Shown here in pieces: positions 26,233 to 35,539 of a DNA stretch of 64,000 nucleotides (position 1 is its first letter; each line of letters starts with the position of its first letter). The DNA comes from KBS-96 sp964247975 (lineage in GTDB: Bacteria > Acidobacteriota > Terriglobia > Bryobacterales > Bryobacteraceae): NCBI GenBank assembly GCA_964247975.1, contig CAXTWH010000027.1, forward strand, positions 6,174 through 70,173. The letters run 5' to 3'. The translations under genes and the position numbers were made by a program. The notes under the pieces are model-generated. The model made no database searches and had not been told where the DNA came from. It worked only from the letters and a program-made list of their open reading frames with translations.

Positions 26233-27192
26233 ATGCACATTTCAAAGATTGCAGCAGCAGGTTTATTCTTTCTGCCGATTGTTCAAGTTTTTGCGCAAAC
26301 CCAAAGTCCAGATTTGCTCATCAATACTCGATATCTTATTGGAGTAAACCATGACGGAACGCTCACCGGAGATGGAAGCACCAAAAACCCGCTAGGCGTC
26401 AAAACTCCGTTAAACTTAACAGGAACTCCAAACACAACCGGATCTCCGCTCCTCTCGGTTTTCTTCACCAACACTCCCTGGAATGGCGATCTTGGTTCTG
26501 GAACGGCTATTGAAGGTAGTTCAATCTGGGGTCCGGGCGTAGTCGGACGCGGACCATCCAGCGGATTGCATACGGCAGGCGGCAACGGCGTGGAAGGTTA
26601 TTCCGGATACGGAGCAGGCATCTTTGGAATGTTCATCGACTCTGGCGGACCGCTGTTTCCCGCAGGCGAATTCGTAGGCGATGTGAAAGTCACCGGAAAC
26701 TTGTCGAAGGCGGGAGGATCGTTTAAGATCGATCATCCGTTAGACCCAGCCAATAAATATCTGTCGCATTCCTTTGTGGAATCACCCGACATGATGAACA
26801 TTTACAACGGCAATATCATCACGGATGCAAACGGCAGAAGCACGGTGCAGATGCCTTCGTATTTTGAAGCGTTGAATCGAGACTTTCGTTATCAACTCAC
26901 GGTTATTGGCCAGTTTGCGCAGGTCATTGTGGAGCAGGAGGTACAAAACGGCGTTTTCACAATCAGAACAGATAAGCCGAACGTAAAAGTCTCCTGGACG
27001 GTCACCGGCATTCGCCAGGATACCTGGGCCAATGCGCACCGCATACCGGTGGAAGAGGACAAATCAGATAACGAACGCGGCAAATATCTGCACCCTGAAT
27101 TGTTTAACCAAACCGAGGATAAAGGAATGTATGCCGAAAAACGCCAACAATATAAAGCACGCTGGGCAGCACAGGGCGTACAGATTCCGTAA
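26233..27192 (+). CDS. Secreted protein of unknown function with C-terminal conserved module
   Basis: 319 residues with a signal peptide (ISKIAAAGLFFLPIVQVFAQ), preceded by CAGGAGG. Residues about 25-140 are Gly/Thr/Ser-rich and read like the beta-strand repeats of collar or fibre proteins (NGVEGYSGYGAGIFGM). The second half is a distinct module: FKIDHPLDPANKYLSHSFVES, then YFEALNRDFRYQLTVIGQF and NPDWANAHRIPVE-like residues (actual TWANAHRIPVEED). I know this arrangement from conserved hypothetical proteins of Acidobacteria and relatives but have no function for it. It stands alone, bordered by a hairpin downstream. Confidence 0.7.
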   Translation: MHISKIAAAGLFFLPIVQVFAQTQSPDLLINTRYLIGVNHDGTLTGDGSTKNPLGVKTPLNLTGTPNTTGSPLLSVFFTNTPWNGDLGSGTAIEGSSIWGPGVVGRGPSSGLHTAGGNGVEGYSGYGAGIFGMFIDSGGPLFPAGEFVGDVKVTGNLSKAGGSFKIDHPLDPANKYLSHSFVESPDMMNIYNGNIITDANGRSTVQMPSYFEALNRDFRYQLTVIGQFAQVIVEQEVQNGVFTIRTDKPNVKVSWTVTGIRQDTWANAHRIPVEEDKSDNERGKYLHPELFNQTEDKGMYAEKRQQYKARWAAQGVQIP

Positions 27193-27237
27193 GCCTTGCT
27201 AAGTTGGCATTAATTTGGTTTTCAGTGTTTATCAAAC

Positions 27238-27265
27238 AAGCGCAGCAGTCTTATCTGCTGCGCTT
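27238..27265. terminator. Hairpin between convergent genes
   Basis: An 11-base perfect stem (AAGCGCAGCAG / CTGCTGCGCTT) with loop TCTTAT, 45 bases after the secreted-protein stop and 62 bases before the end of the methyltransferase gene on the other strand. Neither side has a long T-run, so it is a likely but not textbook terminator. Confidence 0.6.
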
Positions 27266-27327
27266 AAACATCTGGGTGAACTGATCCCCACTTTTGGAGA
27301 CAAACAGTTAAAACTCATTTTTTATCG

Positions 27328-28062
27328 TTAAGCCCATCCGCGCACGTATATCCTCCCAAACCCCAGATCATCCGTTACTCCCGCTTCGAGAGCCGTATAA
27401 CATTCCACCGCAGCAAACCCAGCTTCGATAAGCGCGGCCTCAATTTCCTTTTTGGAATAACACTGCTCCGCAATCAGCGCATCGGAGCGATGCCAAAGCG
27501 AACTCTGTTCCTTCGTAAACCAGATAAGTTGTGTTTCGGCGCGGCGTGAAACCGGCTTGTAACTTCCGCGCACAAAACCAATGGCGTTTTTGTCGCTGTA
27601 ATTGGTCCAATGCGAAAGGTCGAGCGAATACGCTTCTTCCAGATTCATATCGAAGAAGAATGGCGCACCGGGACGGAGCGCAGCATGGACGCAGCCAAAC
27701 GCGGCACGCAGGTCCTCATACGTCAATAAATGGTTAAACGAATCGAAAGTTGAAAATGCACCGTCAAAGGGAACGCGAAAAGCAAACTGCCGAGCATCCG
27801 CAACGACGAAGTTAGCGGAAGGAAGATCACCGGCGGCTCGCGCTACCAGTTCAACAGAATTGTCCACACCCACCACCCTGTATTCTCGGCGAACGGCTTC
27901 CCTGGTAACGTGCCCGCAGCCGCAGCACACATCAAGAACGCGTCCGCGATAAGGAACAACTGAAAAAAGAAGTTGGTCGAGTGCCGGGCGGATGGAAGGC
28001 AGATACCAATCTGCCCAAGCGAGCCGATAGAATTCCGCCACTGCGTCATAGCCTGACAACAC
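27328..28062 (-). CDS. Class I SAM-dependent methyltransferase
   Basis: 244 residues. Motif I is VLDVCCGCGHVT, followed by the acidic loop VVGVDNS and motif II region FVVADARQF. Motif IV-like FDGAFSTFDSFNHLL is also seen. GTG start at 28060-28062 with AGGA seven bases upstream, and 7 bases after the arginase-like stop. Substrate unknown. It is probably the third gene of a punA, arginase-like, methyltransferase operon. Confidence 0.85.
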   Translation of the reverse strand: MLSGYDAVAEFYRLAWADWYLPSIRPALDQLLFSVVPYRGRVLDVCCGCGHVTREAVRREYRVVGVDNSVELVARAAGDLPSANFVVADARQFAFRVPFDGAFSTFDSFNHLLTYEDLRAAFGCVHAALRPGAPFFFDMNLEEAYSLDLSHWTNYSDKNAIGFVRGSYKPVSRRAETQLIWFTKEQSSLWHRSDALIAEQCYSKKEIEAALIEAGFAAVECYTALEAGVTDDLGFGRIYVRGWA

Positions 28063-28069
28063 CGTGTTC

Positions 28070-28930
28070 CTAAGCGCCTGCCAGTGCCAGCGTGCGATCT
28101 AGTAAACGGCGCGCCGCTTCAAAAGACCGAACCGGATCCAACGAAGGATCATGCGAAGCAAAACCGATCGCGCCAATCGGAGGGCCACCCGCTAATAGAT
28201 CAAGCGATTCTTCCATTTGTTCCATCATCAACCCGCCGTTCGGCGTCCACTGGTTCCAATGGGCCACTGATGGATCGAGCGCGTCCAAATCAAAATGCAC
28301 ATAAATATGATCGACGCGGCGGCTCAAAGCTTGGAGCGCAGGCCCAAGTACAGCTCGTACGCCATGCATTCTAATCTCACTGGCCGGAATCTGTTGTATG
28401 CCGGAATTATCCAACGCTTCCTGTTCTTCCACATCCGTTTCGCGCACTCCCGCCAAAATTACATTACGGGGAGATAACCGGCTGAACCCATGCACGGATT
28501 CGGCCAGGCGACGCCAACAGCGGCCGGTGGCAATCGCTAAACCCATTCCATCCAGAAAACCGCTGCTGGTAGTTTCCGGCGTATTAAACTCGCCATGCGC
28601 ATCAAACCAAAGCACGCCGGTTTTGGCCGGGTCCAGGCCCGCAATAGCGCCCAGCGAAGCGTTGCAATTGCCTGACAGCACAACCGAAACACTGTTCTGC
28701 TCACGAGCTTTTGTCACGCGGCGGGAAATCGAGTCTGCTAACCCGAATGTACTTTTGATTTCAGTGGGAAACTCGTCTGCTGCCAAACGAATCCGCTCCA
28801 CTGTTACCTCATGCCCCAAGAAGCGCAGACGACTCACTAAACCCGATTTCAACAAAGCGGACGGACCGAGCCCCATGCGCTCACAATATCGCCCGGAATC
28901 ATAAAGCACTTCAAAAGTTTGAATTTTCAT
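28070..28930 (-). CDS. Arginase-superfamily protein with altered metal site
   Basis: 286 residues of the ureohydrolase fold. Retained ligands are DAHGE (residues 110-114, where D-x-H-x-D is usual) and VHFDLDALDP. The first metal-ligand motif GGDHS is replaced by SGNCN (residues 86-90), so the histidine ligand becomes cysteine 89. C-terminal GFASHDP fits the fold. The protein may use a different metal arrangement, have another substrate, or be inactive. It overlaps punA by four bases (ATGA), an unexpected partner for purine salvage. Confidence 0.82.
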   Translation of the reverse strand: MKIQTFEVLYDSGRYCERMGLGPSALLKSGLVSRLRFLGHEVTVERIRLAADEFPTEIKSTFGLADSISRRVTKAREQNSVSVVLSGNCNASLGAIAGLDPAKTGVLWFDAHGEFNTPETTSSGFLDGMGLAIATGRCWRRLAESVHGFSRLSPRNVILAGVRETDVEEQEALDNSGIQQIPASEIRMHGVRAVLGPALQALSRRVDHIYVHFDLDALDPSVAHWNQWTPNGGLMMEQMEESLDLLAGGPPIGAIGFASHDPSLDPVRSFEAARRLLDRTLALAGA

Positions 28931-29733
28931 GAGGCGAGTTTGGGCAGCAGCGTTCTGATCAATCTAAGGAACTTATCGGAAACACGCTGCCCGATTTCCA
29001 GCACTTCCGCATGATTTAATCTTTGCCCGCTTAAGCCAGCCGCCAGATTCGTCACGCAGGAAATACCGATTATTTCCAGGCCCAGGTGATTGGCGGCAAT
29101 CGCTTCCGCTGCGGTAGACATGCCCACCAGATCAGCCCCGATTGTTCGTAGATACCGGATTTCCGCTGGCGTTTCATAACTGGGACCGAGCAGCGCGGCA
29201 TAAACGCCTTCGAACACCTCGACACCCAACTCACCGGCAGCTTGTTGGGCCAGCGCACGCAGGCGCGCGGAATACGCTTCCGTCATATCGGGAAAGCGCG
29301 GGCCGAGCCGATCATCATTCAGTCCCACCAAAGGATTAGCTCCTTGTAAGTTGATGTGATCGCTTATCAGAACCAGCGCGCCGCGCTCGTATTGGGGGTT
29401 AATGCCTCCAGCGGCGTTAGTCAGAATAACGCGCCGAATGCCTAACTCCGCGAAAAGCCGAATGCCGGATACAACCTGCTGCGCTGTATAGCCTTCATAC
29501 AAATGAAAACGTCCCGACATTACGGCAACCGGAAAGCCATTATCTTTTCCGATAATCAATTCACCTTTGTGTCCTATCGCGGTGCTGACCGGAAACTGAG
29601 GAATTGCGTTGTAAGGAATGCGAACCGAATCAACAAGGTGATCCGCATAAGAACCCAATCCGCTGCCCAGCACAACCCCGACTTTCGGCTCCAAACCACA
29701 GCATTCACGAACAAATTTTCCGGCTTCCGTCAT
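28927..29733 (-). CDS. punA: Purine nucleoside phosphorylase
   Basis: Phosphorolyses purine nucleosides to base and (deoxy)ribose-1-phosphate. About 268 residues from ATG 29731-29733, the length of trimeric PNPs. Motifs: GVVLGSGLGSYAD (phosphate), GRFHLYEGY, LTNAAGGINP, and MSTAAEAIAANHLGLE followed by GISCVTNLA with the base-binding Glu and Asn. A longer frame upstream to 29946 is not family-like. It works with the divergent pyrimidine phosphorylase and the CNT transporter at 33647. Confidence 0.94.
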   Translation of the reverse strand: MTEAGKFVRECCGLEPKVGVVLGSGLGSYADHLVDSVRIPYNAIPQFPVSTAIGHKGELIIGKDNGFPVAVMSGRFHLYEGYTAQQVVSGIRLFAELGIRRVILTNAAGGINPQYERGALVLISDHINLQGANPLVGLNDDRLGPRFPDMTEAYSARLRALAQQAAGELGVEVFEGVYAALLGPSYETPAEIRYLRTIGADLVGMSTAAEAIAANHLGLEIIGISCVTNLAAGLSGQRLNHAEVLEIGQRVSDKFLRLIRTLLPKLAS

Positions 29734-29922
29734 GTTCCAAAGTGTACGATGCAGGCGGCTCTTTTTTTGCTTGATGTTACCGAACAAAAACGGCCTGTTC
29801 GCTTGCGTTCGAAGATTGCCAAGCCTTCGCCTGGTAAACCCGCCAACACTCATTTTGCCGCTGCAAACTACACGTTTTCGTTTACTTTCAACAAATTGAG
29901 ATGCTACCCTGAAGGAGCAAAA

Positions 29923-31227
29923 ATGCGCACTGTTGACCTTATCCACCGCAAGCGTGACGGCGAAGAGCTTTCCGCTGAGGAAATTCAGTTCCTCATCGAA
30001 GGCTACACTCGCGGGGACATTCCGGACTACCAGATTTCAGCGTTTCTTATGGCGGTATTCTTTTCAGGCATGACCGACCGGGAAGTAAGCGCCCTGACTG
30101 AAAAGATGATGCGTTCTGGAAGCAGTGTAGATCTTTCTAGTGTTCCTGGCCTGAAGGTCGATAAACATTCTACCGGCGGCGTGGGCGATAAAACAAGCCT
30201 CATTGCTTCGCCGATTGCAGCGGCAGCGGGCGTCATCGTTCCGTCCATTGCCGGCCGCGCTTTAGGCCACACCGGCGGCACGCTGGACAAGCTGGAATCC
30301 ATTCCTGGCTTTCGAACTGATTTAACGGTGGACCAGTTTCGGGAACAGCTCGGCAGAATCGGAATCGCTTTCATGGGGCAGACGCCGGAAGTGGCTCCGG
30401 CAGACGGCAAGCTGTATTCGTTGCGCGATGCCACGGCTACCGTGGAATCGATTCCTTTAATCGCGTCTTCCATTATGTCGAAGAAGCTGGCCGAAGGAGT
30501 GGACGCGCTGGTGCTCGATGTGAAAGTGGGCAACGGCGCTTTCATGAAGCGGCAAGTGGATGCGCGACGCCTGGCGCAGATGATGGTGGCAATTGGCCGC
30601 CGCGTTGATAAGCGCGTGCAGGCATTGATTACCGACATGAGCCAGCCGCTTGGCTATGCGATCGGCAACGCGCTTGAAGTAATGGAAGTGTCGCAGACTC
30701 TGCAAAATGGCGGCCCGGCCGACTTGACGCGGCTTTCGCTTGAACTGGCAGCGCGCATGATTTTCCTGGCAAAGATCACGAAAACATTGGATGATGCCCG
30801 TGAACTGGCGCAATCCAAGCTGCTCGATGGCTCAGGATATCGCAAGTTTAAAGAAGTGATTCAAGCGCAGGGCGGAAACGCGCAGGTTCTGGATCGATTT
30901 GAACTGCTTCCGAACGCCACCGGTGCGCATGAAATCTCCACCAGCCGCGGCGGATATATCAGCGCCATTGATGCGGAACTGATTGGGCAGGCTTCTTCCA
31001 TGATCGGCGCGGGACGGAACACTAAAGAAGATTCCATTGATCCGGCAGTAGGCGTGATTCTGGAAGTGAAAGTCGGCCAGAAGATTGAATCCGGCAGCAT
31101 TCTCTGCCGCTTGTACCATACCAGCGACAATAATCTGGATGAAGCAGCCGAACTGATCGAGGACGCTTTCCGCATTTCGCAGCAGCCTACCGAAGAACGG
31201 GATTTGATTCTGGAAGTGGTCAGCTAG
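29923..31227 (+). CDS. pdp: Pyrimidine-nucleoside (thymidine) phosphorylase
   Basis: 434 residues from an ATG preceded by GAAGGAG. Cleaves pyrimidine nucleosides with phosphate. The family signature KHSTGGVGDKTSL and the glycine-rich GRALGHTGGTLDKLESI are intact. LDVKVGNGAFMK binds substrate and cation. Whether it prefers thymidine (DeoA) or both thymidine and uridine (Pdp) is not clear. The frame can be extended to 29503, but the antisense punA gene and the Shine-Dalgarno argue for this start. The product 2-deoxyribose-1-phosphate would feed DeoC. Confidence 0.93.
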   Translation: MRTVDLIHRKRDGEELSAEEIQFLIEGYTRGDIPDYQISAFLMAVFFSGMTDREVSALTEKMMRSGSSVDLSSVPGLKVDKHSTGGVGDKTSLIASPIAAAAGVIVPSIAGRALGHTGGTLDKLESIPGFRTDLTVDQFREQLGRIGIAFMGQTPEVAPADGKLYSLRDATATVESIPLIASSIMSKKLAEGVDALVLDVKVGNGAFMKRQVDARRLAQMMVAIGRRVDKRVQALITDMSQPLGYAIGNALEVMEVSQTLQNGGPADLTRLSLELAARMIFLAKITKTLDDARELAQSKLLDGSGYRKFKEVIQAQGGNAQVLDRFELLPNATGAHEISTSRGGYISAIDAELIGQASSMIGAGRNTKEDSIDPAVGVILEVKVGQKIESGSILCRLYHTSDNNLDEAAELIEDAFRISQQPTEERDLILEVVS

Positions 31228-31238
31228 TTTTACGTAGA

Positions 31239-33512
31239 TTAAGCGGAAATTTCTTCATCGGACTGTACTTGCTGAAGCAGCGCGTGTAGTTCGCGCACGT
31301 TAAACGGCTTCGCCAGGTAATGGTCCATACCTGCCTGTAAACATCTTTCCCGGTCGCCGGGCAGCGCATGGGCAGTCATGGCAATAATTAGTTGCCGAAT
31401 CGCGCTTCCTTTTTCCCGCGCTCGCACTAAACGCGTCACGTCCAGGCCGCTCAGATCCGGCATTTCCACATCCATCAACACCGCATCAAACGTTTTCCGG
31501 GATAGAATGTCCAGGGCTTCTCTGCCGTTGGAAGCGATTTCCACATAGTGACCCTGTTTTTCCAGCAGCCTCCAAGCCACTTTCTGATTAATCAGATTGT
31601 CTTCCGCTAAAAGAATGCGGAGGGGGCTTCCATTCTGGAGCCACGGCTGACTTTCGGCTTTTTCAAAAGATGCTTCCGGCGTGGCATAACTGCCCAGCGC
31701 AGCAGTGATGGCTTTTTCCAGATCCACCTTCCAAATCGGTTTTAGCACTTGAGCTTCGATGCCTAAGCTGCGGCACTGAGCCGAATCGTGCATCTGATTG
31801 GCGGAATCGAGCATCATCACCACTGGTGCTTCTGAAACACGGTCGCGCCGGAGTTGCTGCGCCAGTTCAAACCCGTCAACATCGCATAAACGTGCCTCCA
31901 GAAGAATCAGGTCAATGCGCCCCGCAGCGGAATCAGCCAGAATGCTGAAGGCTTCATGGCCGGAACCGGCTAAAATCGCTTTCATTTGCCAGCAGCGCAG
32001 CATATTTTCAAGAATACGCCGGGTTTCCTGGTGGTCCTCCACAATCAGCGCGGTCGCCCCGGCGAAGTGGAGAGTCCTGCTTAAAGCATGTAAGTCCGGC
32101 GCAAAAGCTTTCGGCAAGGGCAGCATCACTGCTAAATGAAAACTGGCGCCCTGGCCCACTTCGCTTTCCACCCACAATCGGCCGCCCATCTGTTCGGCCA
32201 AACGAGCGGAAATAGCCAAACCAAGGCCGGTTCCTCCAAACTGCCGGGCGGTGGAAGCTTCGGCTTGGGAAAACGGGTCAAAGATGCTGATTTGTTTATC
32301 TTTTGGAATACCGATTCCGGTATCAATCACTTCAAAATGAAGATGAATAGCATGATTCCGAGTTTCAGCGCTGCCGCGAACGGTTACTGACCCTGATTCC
32401 GTAAACTTAATAGCATTTGCCGCCAAGTTGATAAGGATCTGGCGTAGCCGGGTCGGGTCGCCCAGCACCGTTTCCGGAATGGTTGGGTCGATGTCGCAGA
32501 TGAATTCCAATCCCTTTTCGTGCGCGCTTAAGGCTAAAGCTCTCATCGCATCGCGGAGTTCCAAATGAAGATTAAATTCGATTGGGTCCAGATCGAATCG
32601 GTTTGCTTCAATCTTGGAAAGATCAAGCACATCATTAATAATGTTGAGCAGCGAACCGGCAGAATTGCGGACGCACTGGAGATATTCCGACTGTTCGGCA
32701 TCAAGCGATGTGTGCAGCGCCAGCTCCGTCATGCCGATGATGCCGTTCATAGGCGTGCGTATTTCGTGGCTCATGCGGGCCAGAAACTCGCTTTTAGCTT
32801 TGCTCTCCGCTTCGGCTGCATCGCGCTGCGCGGCAAGCTCTTCCATCTTTCGGCGTTCGGTGATGTCGACCATCGTGGCTTGAATTAGCAGTGAACCGTT
32901 CTGCGGATCTTCCACCAGCGAAGCGCTTTGCCGAATCCACCGGCGGCTTCCATCCCGGCTGATGCACTCAATTTCGCACTCTTCGGCCTGTTCAAAAAGC
33001 TCCAGATTCAGTATCAAAGTGGTGAAATCATCAGCATCGGCAAAATGACTTTTGATGTTTTTGCCGCGTGCCTGCTCCCGCGAATCGTAGCCCCACAAAC
33101 TGGCGCACGCTCGATTCAAGTCAAGTATGCAGCCCTGCCTCGTGGCTCGATAGATTCCCGCTGGATTGCGCTCAAACAAATTCCGATAGCTTCTCTCCAT
33201 AGCGCGAAAGCGCGGCAGAAAAAGCCATGCACGCTTAATCAGGAACAAAACCGCTGCGGTGCAAATGGCGGCGGCTGCGATCAGGTTTCCAGGAAATCCC
33301 CAAAATGGAAGAAGCGCCGCGGCGGTTACGTTTTTTAGAGTAGCTGCTGTTATTTCTAAGCTGATAGGAGTCATCGAGAGTCTGTAGGCAACAACAGAAA
33401 TGAAAAGCGAAAAAACAATTCCAACGGCGTAAAATCGCGAAATGCTGCGGCGCGCAAACAACCATCGAAGCAGAACCCAAACGGCTATAAACGAACTCAC
33501 AACGAAAATCAC
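31239..33512 (-). CDS. Hybrid sensor histidine kinase: membrane, PAS, HisKA, HATPase, pseudo-receiver, receiver
   Basis: 757 residues. Two or three hydrophobic helices (about 1-120) are followed by a PAS/PAC domain (RNLFERNPAGIYRATRQG). The H-box is RMSHEIRTPMNGIIG with His 249. The ATP lid is seen as VIDTGIGIPKD and GGTGLGLAIS. A first receiver-like domain (about 490-605) has LILLEARL where Asp is expected (Glu 539), so it cannot be phosphorylated normally. The second receiver (about 632-750) is canonical, with Asp 681 in VLMDVEMPD and lysine in YLAKPF. No Hpt is attached. The output would need a separate Hpt protein such as that at 13451. Confidence 0.9.
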   Translation of the reverse strand: MIFVVSSFIAVWVLLRWLFARRSISRFYAVGIVFSLFISVVAYRLSMTPISLEITAATLKNVTAAALLPFWGFPGNLIAAAAICTAAVLFLIKRAWLFLPRFRAMERSYRNLFERNPAGIYRATRQGCILDLNRACASLWGYDSREQARGKNIKSHFADADDFTTLILNLELFEQAEECEIECISRDGSRRWIRQSASLVEDPQNGSLLIQATMVDITERRKMEELAAQRDAAEAESKAKSEFLARMSHEIRTPMNGIIGMTELALHTSLDAEQSEYLQCVRNSAGSLLNIINDVLDLSKIEANRFDLDPIEFNLHLELRDAMRALALSAHEKGLEFICDIDPTIPETVLGDPTRLRQILINLAANAIKFTESGSVTVRGSAETRNHAIHLHFEVIDTGIGIPKDKQISIFDPFSQAEASTARQFGGTGLGLAISARLAEQMGGRLWVESEVGQGASFHLAVMLPLPKAFAPDLHALSRTLHFAGATALIVEDHQETRRILENMLRCWQMKAILAGSGHEAFSILADSAAGRIDLILLEARLCDVDGFELAQQLRRDRVSEAPVVMMLDSANQMHDSAQCRSLGIEAQVLKPIWKVDLEKAITAALGSYATPEASFEKAESQPWLQNGSPLRILLAEDNLINQKVAWRLLEKQGHYVEIASNGREALDILSRKTFDAVLMDVEMPDLSGLDVTRLVRAREKGSAIRQLIIAMTAHALPGDRERCLQAGMDHYLAKPFNVRELHALLQQVQSDEEISA

Positions 33513-33646
33513 CCCGGACTCTCCAGATAATTCAATTAAGAAGCAAAGAAGTCTGCACGTAGAAGGCCAATTTAAGAAAGCACAGGACCGGAAAATACTA
33601 AGGTTAAAACGGCCCGGTTTAAAACTGTTCGCTAGACTAATCGCAC

Positions 33647-34867
33647 ATGGGACGTTTCACTGGGCTGCTTGGCCTGGCCGCGATTGTGGGCGGTGCTTTC
33701 CTTTTCTCCTCCAACCGAAAAGCAATAAGGAGAGAAGTGGTCATCTGGGGACTTTTGTTGCAGTTTATTTTTGCCTTGTTGGTCTTGAAAACGCCTTTTG
33801 GAAACATTTTCTACACGGTCAGCCAGTTTGTGAGCGCGCTGCTTGGATATTCCTCCGAAGGCGCGCGTTTTGTTTTCGGTGATCGACTGGGACTGCAAAA
33901 CGATCAGTTCGGAGTCATCTTTGCGTTTCAAGTGCTGCCGATTGTAATTTTCATCTCGTCTTTGTTCTCGATTCTGTATTTTCTCGGCGTGATGCAGGCA
34001 TTTGTGAAAGGCATGGCGATTCTGATGCAAAAGGTCATGAAAACCAGCGGCGCCGAATCCACCAACGTAGCGGCCAGCATTGTGATGGGCCAAACGGAAG
34101 CTCCGCTGACCATCAAGCCTTTTCTAGCCGGGCTGACCCAATCCGAACTGTTCACCATTATGGTGAGCGGCATGGCGCATGTTTCCGGAGCGGTAATGGC
34201 CGCTTATGTGGTGATTGCCGGAGTATCCATCAGTCATTTATTAACGGCGGTGATTATGACCGCGCCGGCCACCATCATGCTTTCGAAAATCTTTGTGCCC
34301 GAAGAAGGTCATCCGGCTACGAGCGGAACCATCCGGATTGAAGTGGAAAAGCCGGGCGTCAACATTATTGATGCCGCCGCGCGAGGCGCAGGCGATGGAC
34401 TTCAGCTCGCTCTAAATATCGCTGGGATGTTGATCGCTTTTTTGGCGTTAATTGCTCTTTGTAACGGCACGCTTAACTGGGTTCACTCCCACATTGCCTG
34501 GTTTCCTTCCTCCTTGCAGCAGATTTTATCCTGGATTTTTGCTCCGGTTGCCTGGCTTTTAGGGGTGCCCTGGAAAGATTGCGGGGCAATCGGCGATCTG
34601 CTGGGAACCCGGATGATCCTAAATGAGTTTGTGGCGTTTGTGGATCTCGGAAAAATGAAAGCTCACCTGGAACCACGGTCTTTCGTGATTGCTACATTTG
34701 CCTTATGCGGTTTTGCAAATCTAAGCTCGATTGCCATTCAGATTGGCGGAATCGGCGCGTTGGCGCCTTCCCGAAAGTCTGATCTGGCCCGCTTGGGAGT
34801 AAAAGCCATGCTGGTGGGAACACTGGCTAATTTCATGTCAGCTTGTATTGCGGGTATTCTTTTGTGA
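33647..34867 (+). CDS. Concentrative nucleoside transporter (CNT/NupC family)
   Basis: 406-residue inner-membrane cation-coupled nucleoside importer. Multiple hydrophobic segments are present, with family motifs SIVMGQTEAPLTIKPFL, SGMAHVSGAVMAAYV, LGTRMILNEFVAF and CGFANLSSIAIQIGG. These are the two conserved re-entrant hairpin regions. Placed near pdp, punA and deoC, it completes a nucleoside salvage set, though the hybrid kinase gene lies between on the other strand. Confidence 0.93.
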   Translation: MGRFTGLLGLAAIVGGAFLFSSNRKAIRREVVIWGLLLQFIFALLVLKTPFGNIFYTVSQFVSALLGYSSEGARFVFGDRLGLQNDQFGVIFAFQVLPIVIFISSLFSILYFLGVMQAFVKGMAILMQKVMKTSGAESTNVAASIVMGQTEAPLTIKPFLAGLTQSELFTIMVSGMAHVSGAVMAAYVVIAGVSISHLLTAVIMTAPATIMLSKIFVPEEGHPATSGTIRIEVEKPGVNIIDAAARGAGDGLQLALNIAGMLIAFLALIALCNGTLNWVHSHIAWFPSSLQQILSWIFAPVAWLLGVPWKDCGAIGDLLGTRMILNEFVAFVDLGKMKAHLEPRSFVIATFALCGFANLSSIAIQIGGIGALAPSRKSDLARLGVKAMLVGTLANFMSACIAGILL

Positions 34868-35025
34868 ACCGTAATTTCTGCTTCCCGGAAACTGAGATTT
34901 ATAGGAAACTCGTCCACATTAAGTTTGATTTGTGAAACTTATTCCAGCATGAAGACGCAACCAAAATGCCTGGCCTGCGTTTCTTTACATAGAAGCCGCA
35001 ACGAATTCAGCGCGGCGGAATCATA

Positions 35026-35520
35026 TTGTTTTGGGCGAGGATTGTGTTCAATAAAAAAATAAAAAAAACTGAAATCAAAACAGGAGAACCAACTGCCAGC
35101 CTTGGCAGGAAACCGGGACAGTTTCGATATTACCTTCACGATCACTCTCGTTCTTTCCGCCTTCAATTATTTGGGCATCTTACTTCAGCCAATCTGCCGG
35201 AATTACAGGGATGCTGGAACACAGCTAAATCCAGCGTTGCCGGCCGGAAAATCTCGGTAGATGTGAAAAAACTGGAAAGCGCGGACGAAGCAGGCCGTCA
35301 ATGGCTTCAGGAAATGGTTAAAATCGACGGAGCGGAAATTGTCGGTTCTCCTGAATCCGCGACGTTTCTATCGGGAATTATTCCTTCTGCACCAACCGAG
35401 GAAAAAACGCGGCTGGTAAATCGTTTGCTTCGCCGCTCGGTCGTTAAGCCTTCTCCCTCCCCCGAACAAGCTAAAACCAATGTTCACTCGCGGAAATTGG
35501 GCCTCGAACCTTCCCAATAG
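35026..35520 (+). CDS. STAS-like domain protein (putative anti-sigma antagonist)
   Basis: 164 residues at most. Residues about 40-125 resemble a STAS domain: RSFRLQLFGHLTSANLPELQ, then RKISVDVKKLESADEAGRQWLQEM, where the loop after the third strand would hold the regulatory residue (Ser/Asp-Glu region SADEAG). The C-terminal 40 residues are basic and disordered. Start is uncertain: TTG 35026 or GTG 35044, neither with a good ribosome site. Phosphatases like the one at 8804 often act on STAS proteins, but no direct link is visible. Confidence 0.6.
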   Translation: MFWARIVFNKKIKKTEIKTGEPTASLGRKPGQFRYYLHDHSRSFRLQLFGHLTSANLPELQGCWNTAKSSVAGRKISVDVKKLESADEAGRQWLQEMVKIDGAEIVGSPESATFLSGIIPSAPTEEKTRLVNRLLRRSVVKPSPSPEQAKTNVHSRKLGLEPSQ

Positions 35521-35539
35521 TTTTCGCGGCAAGCTGTTT

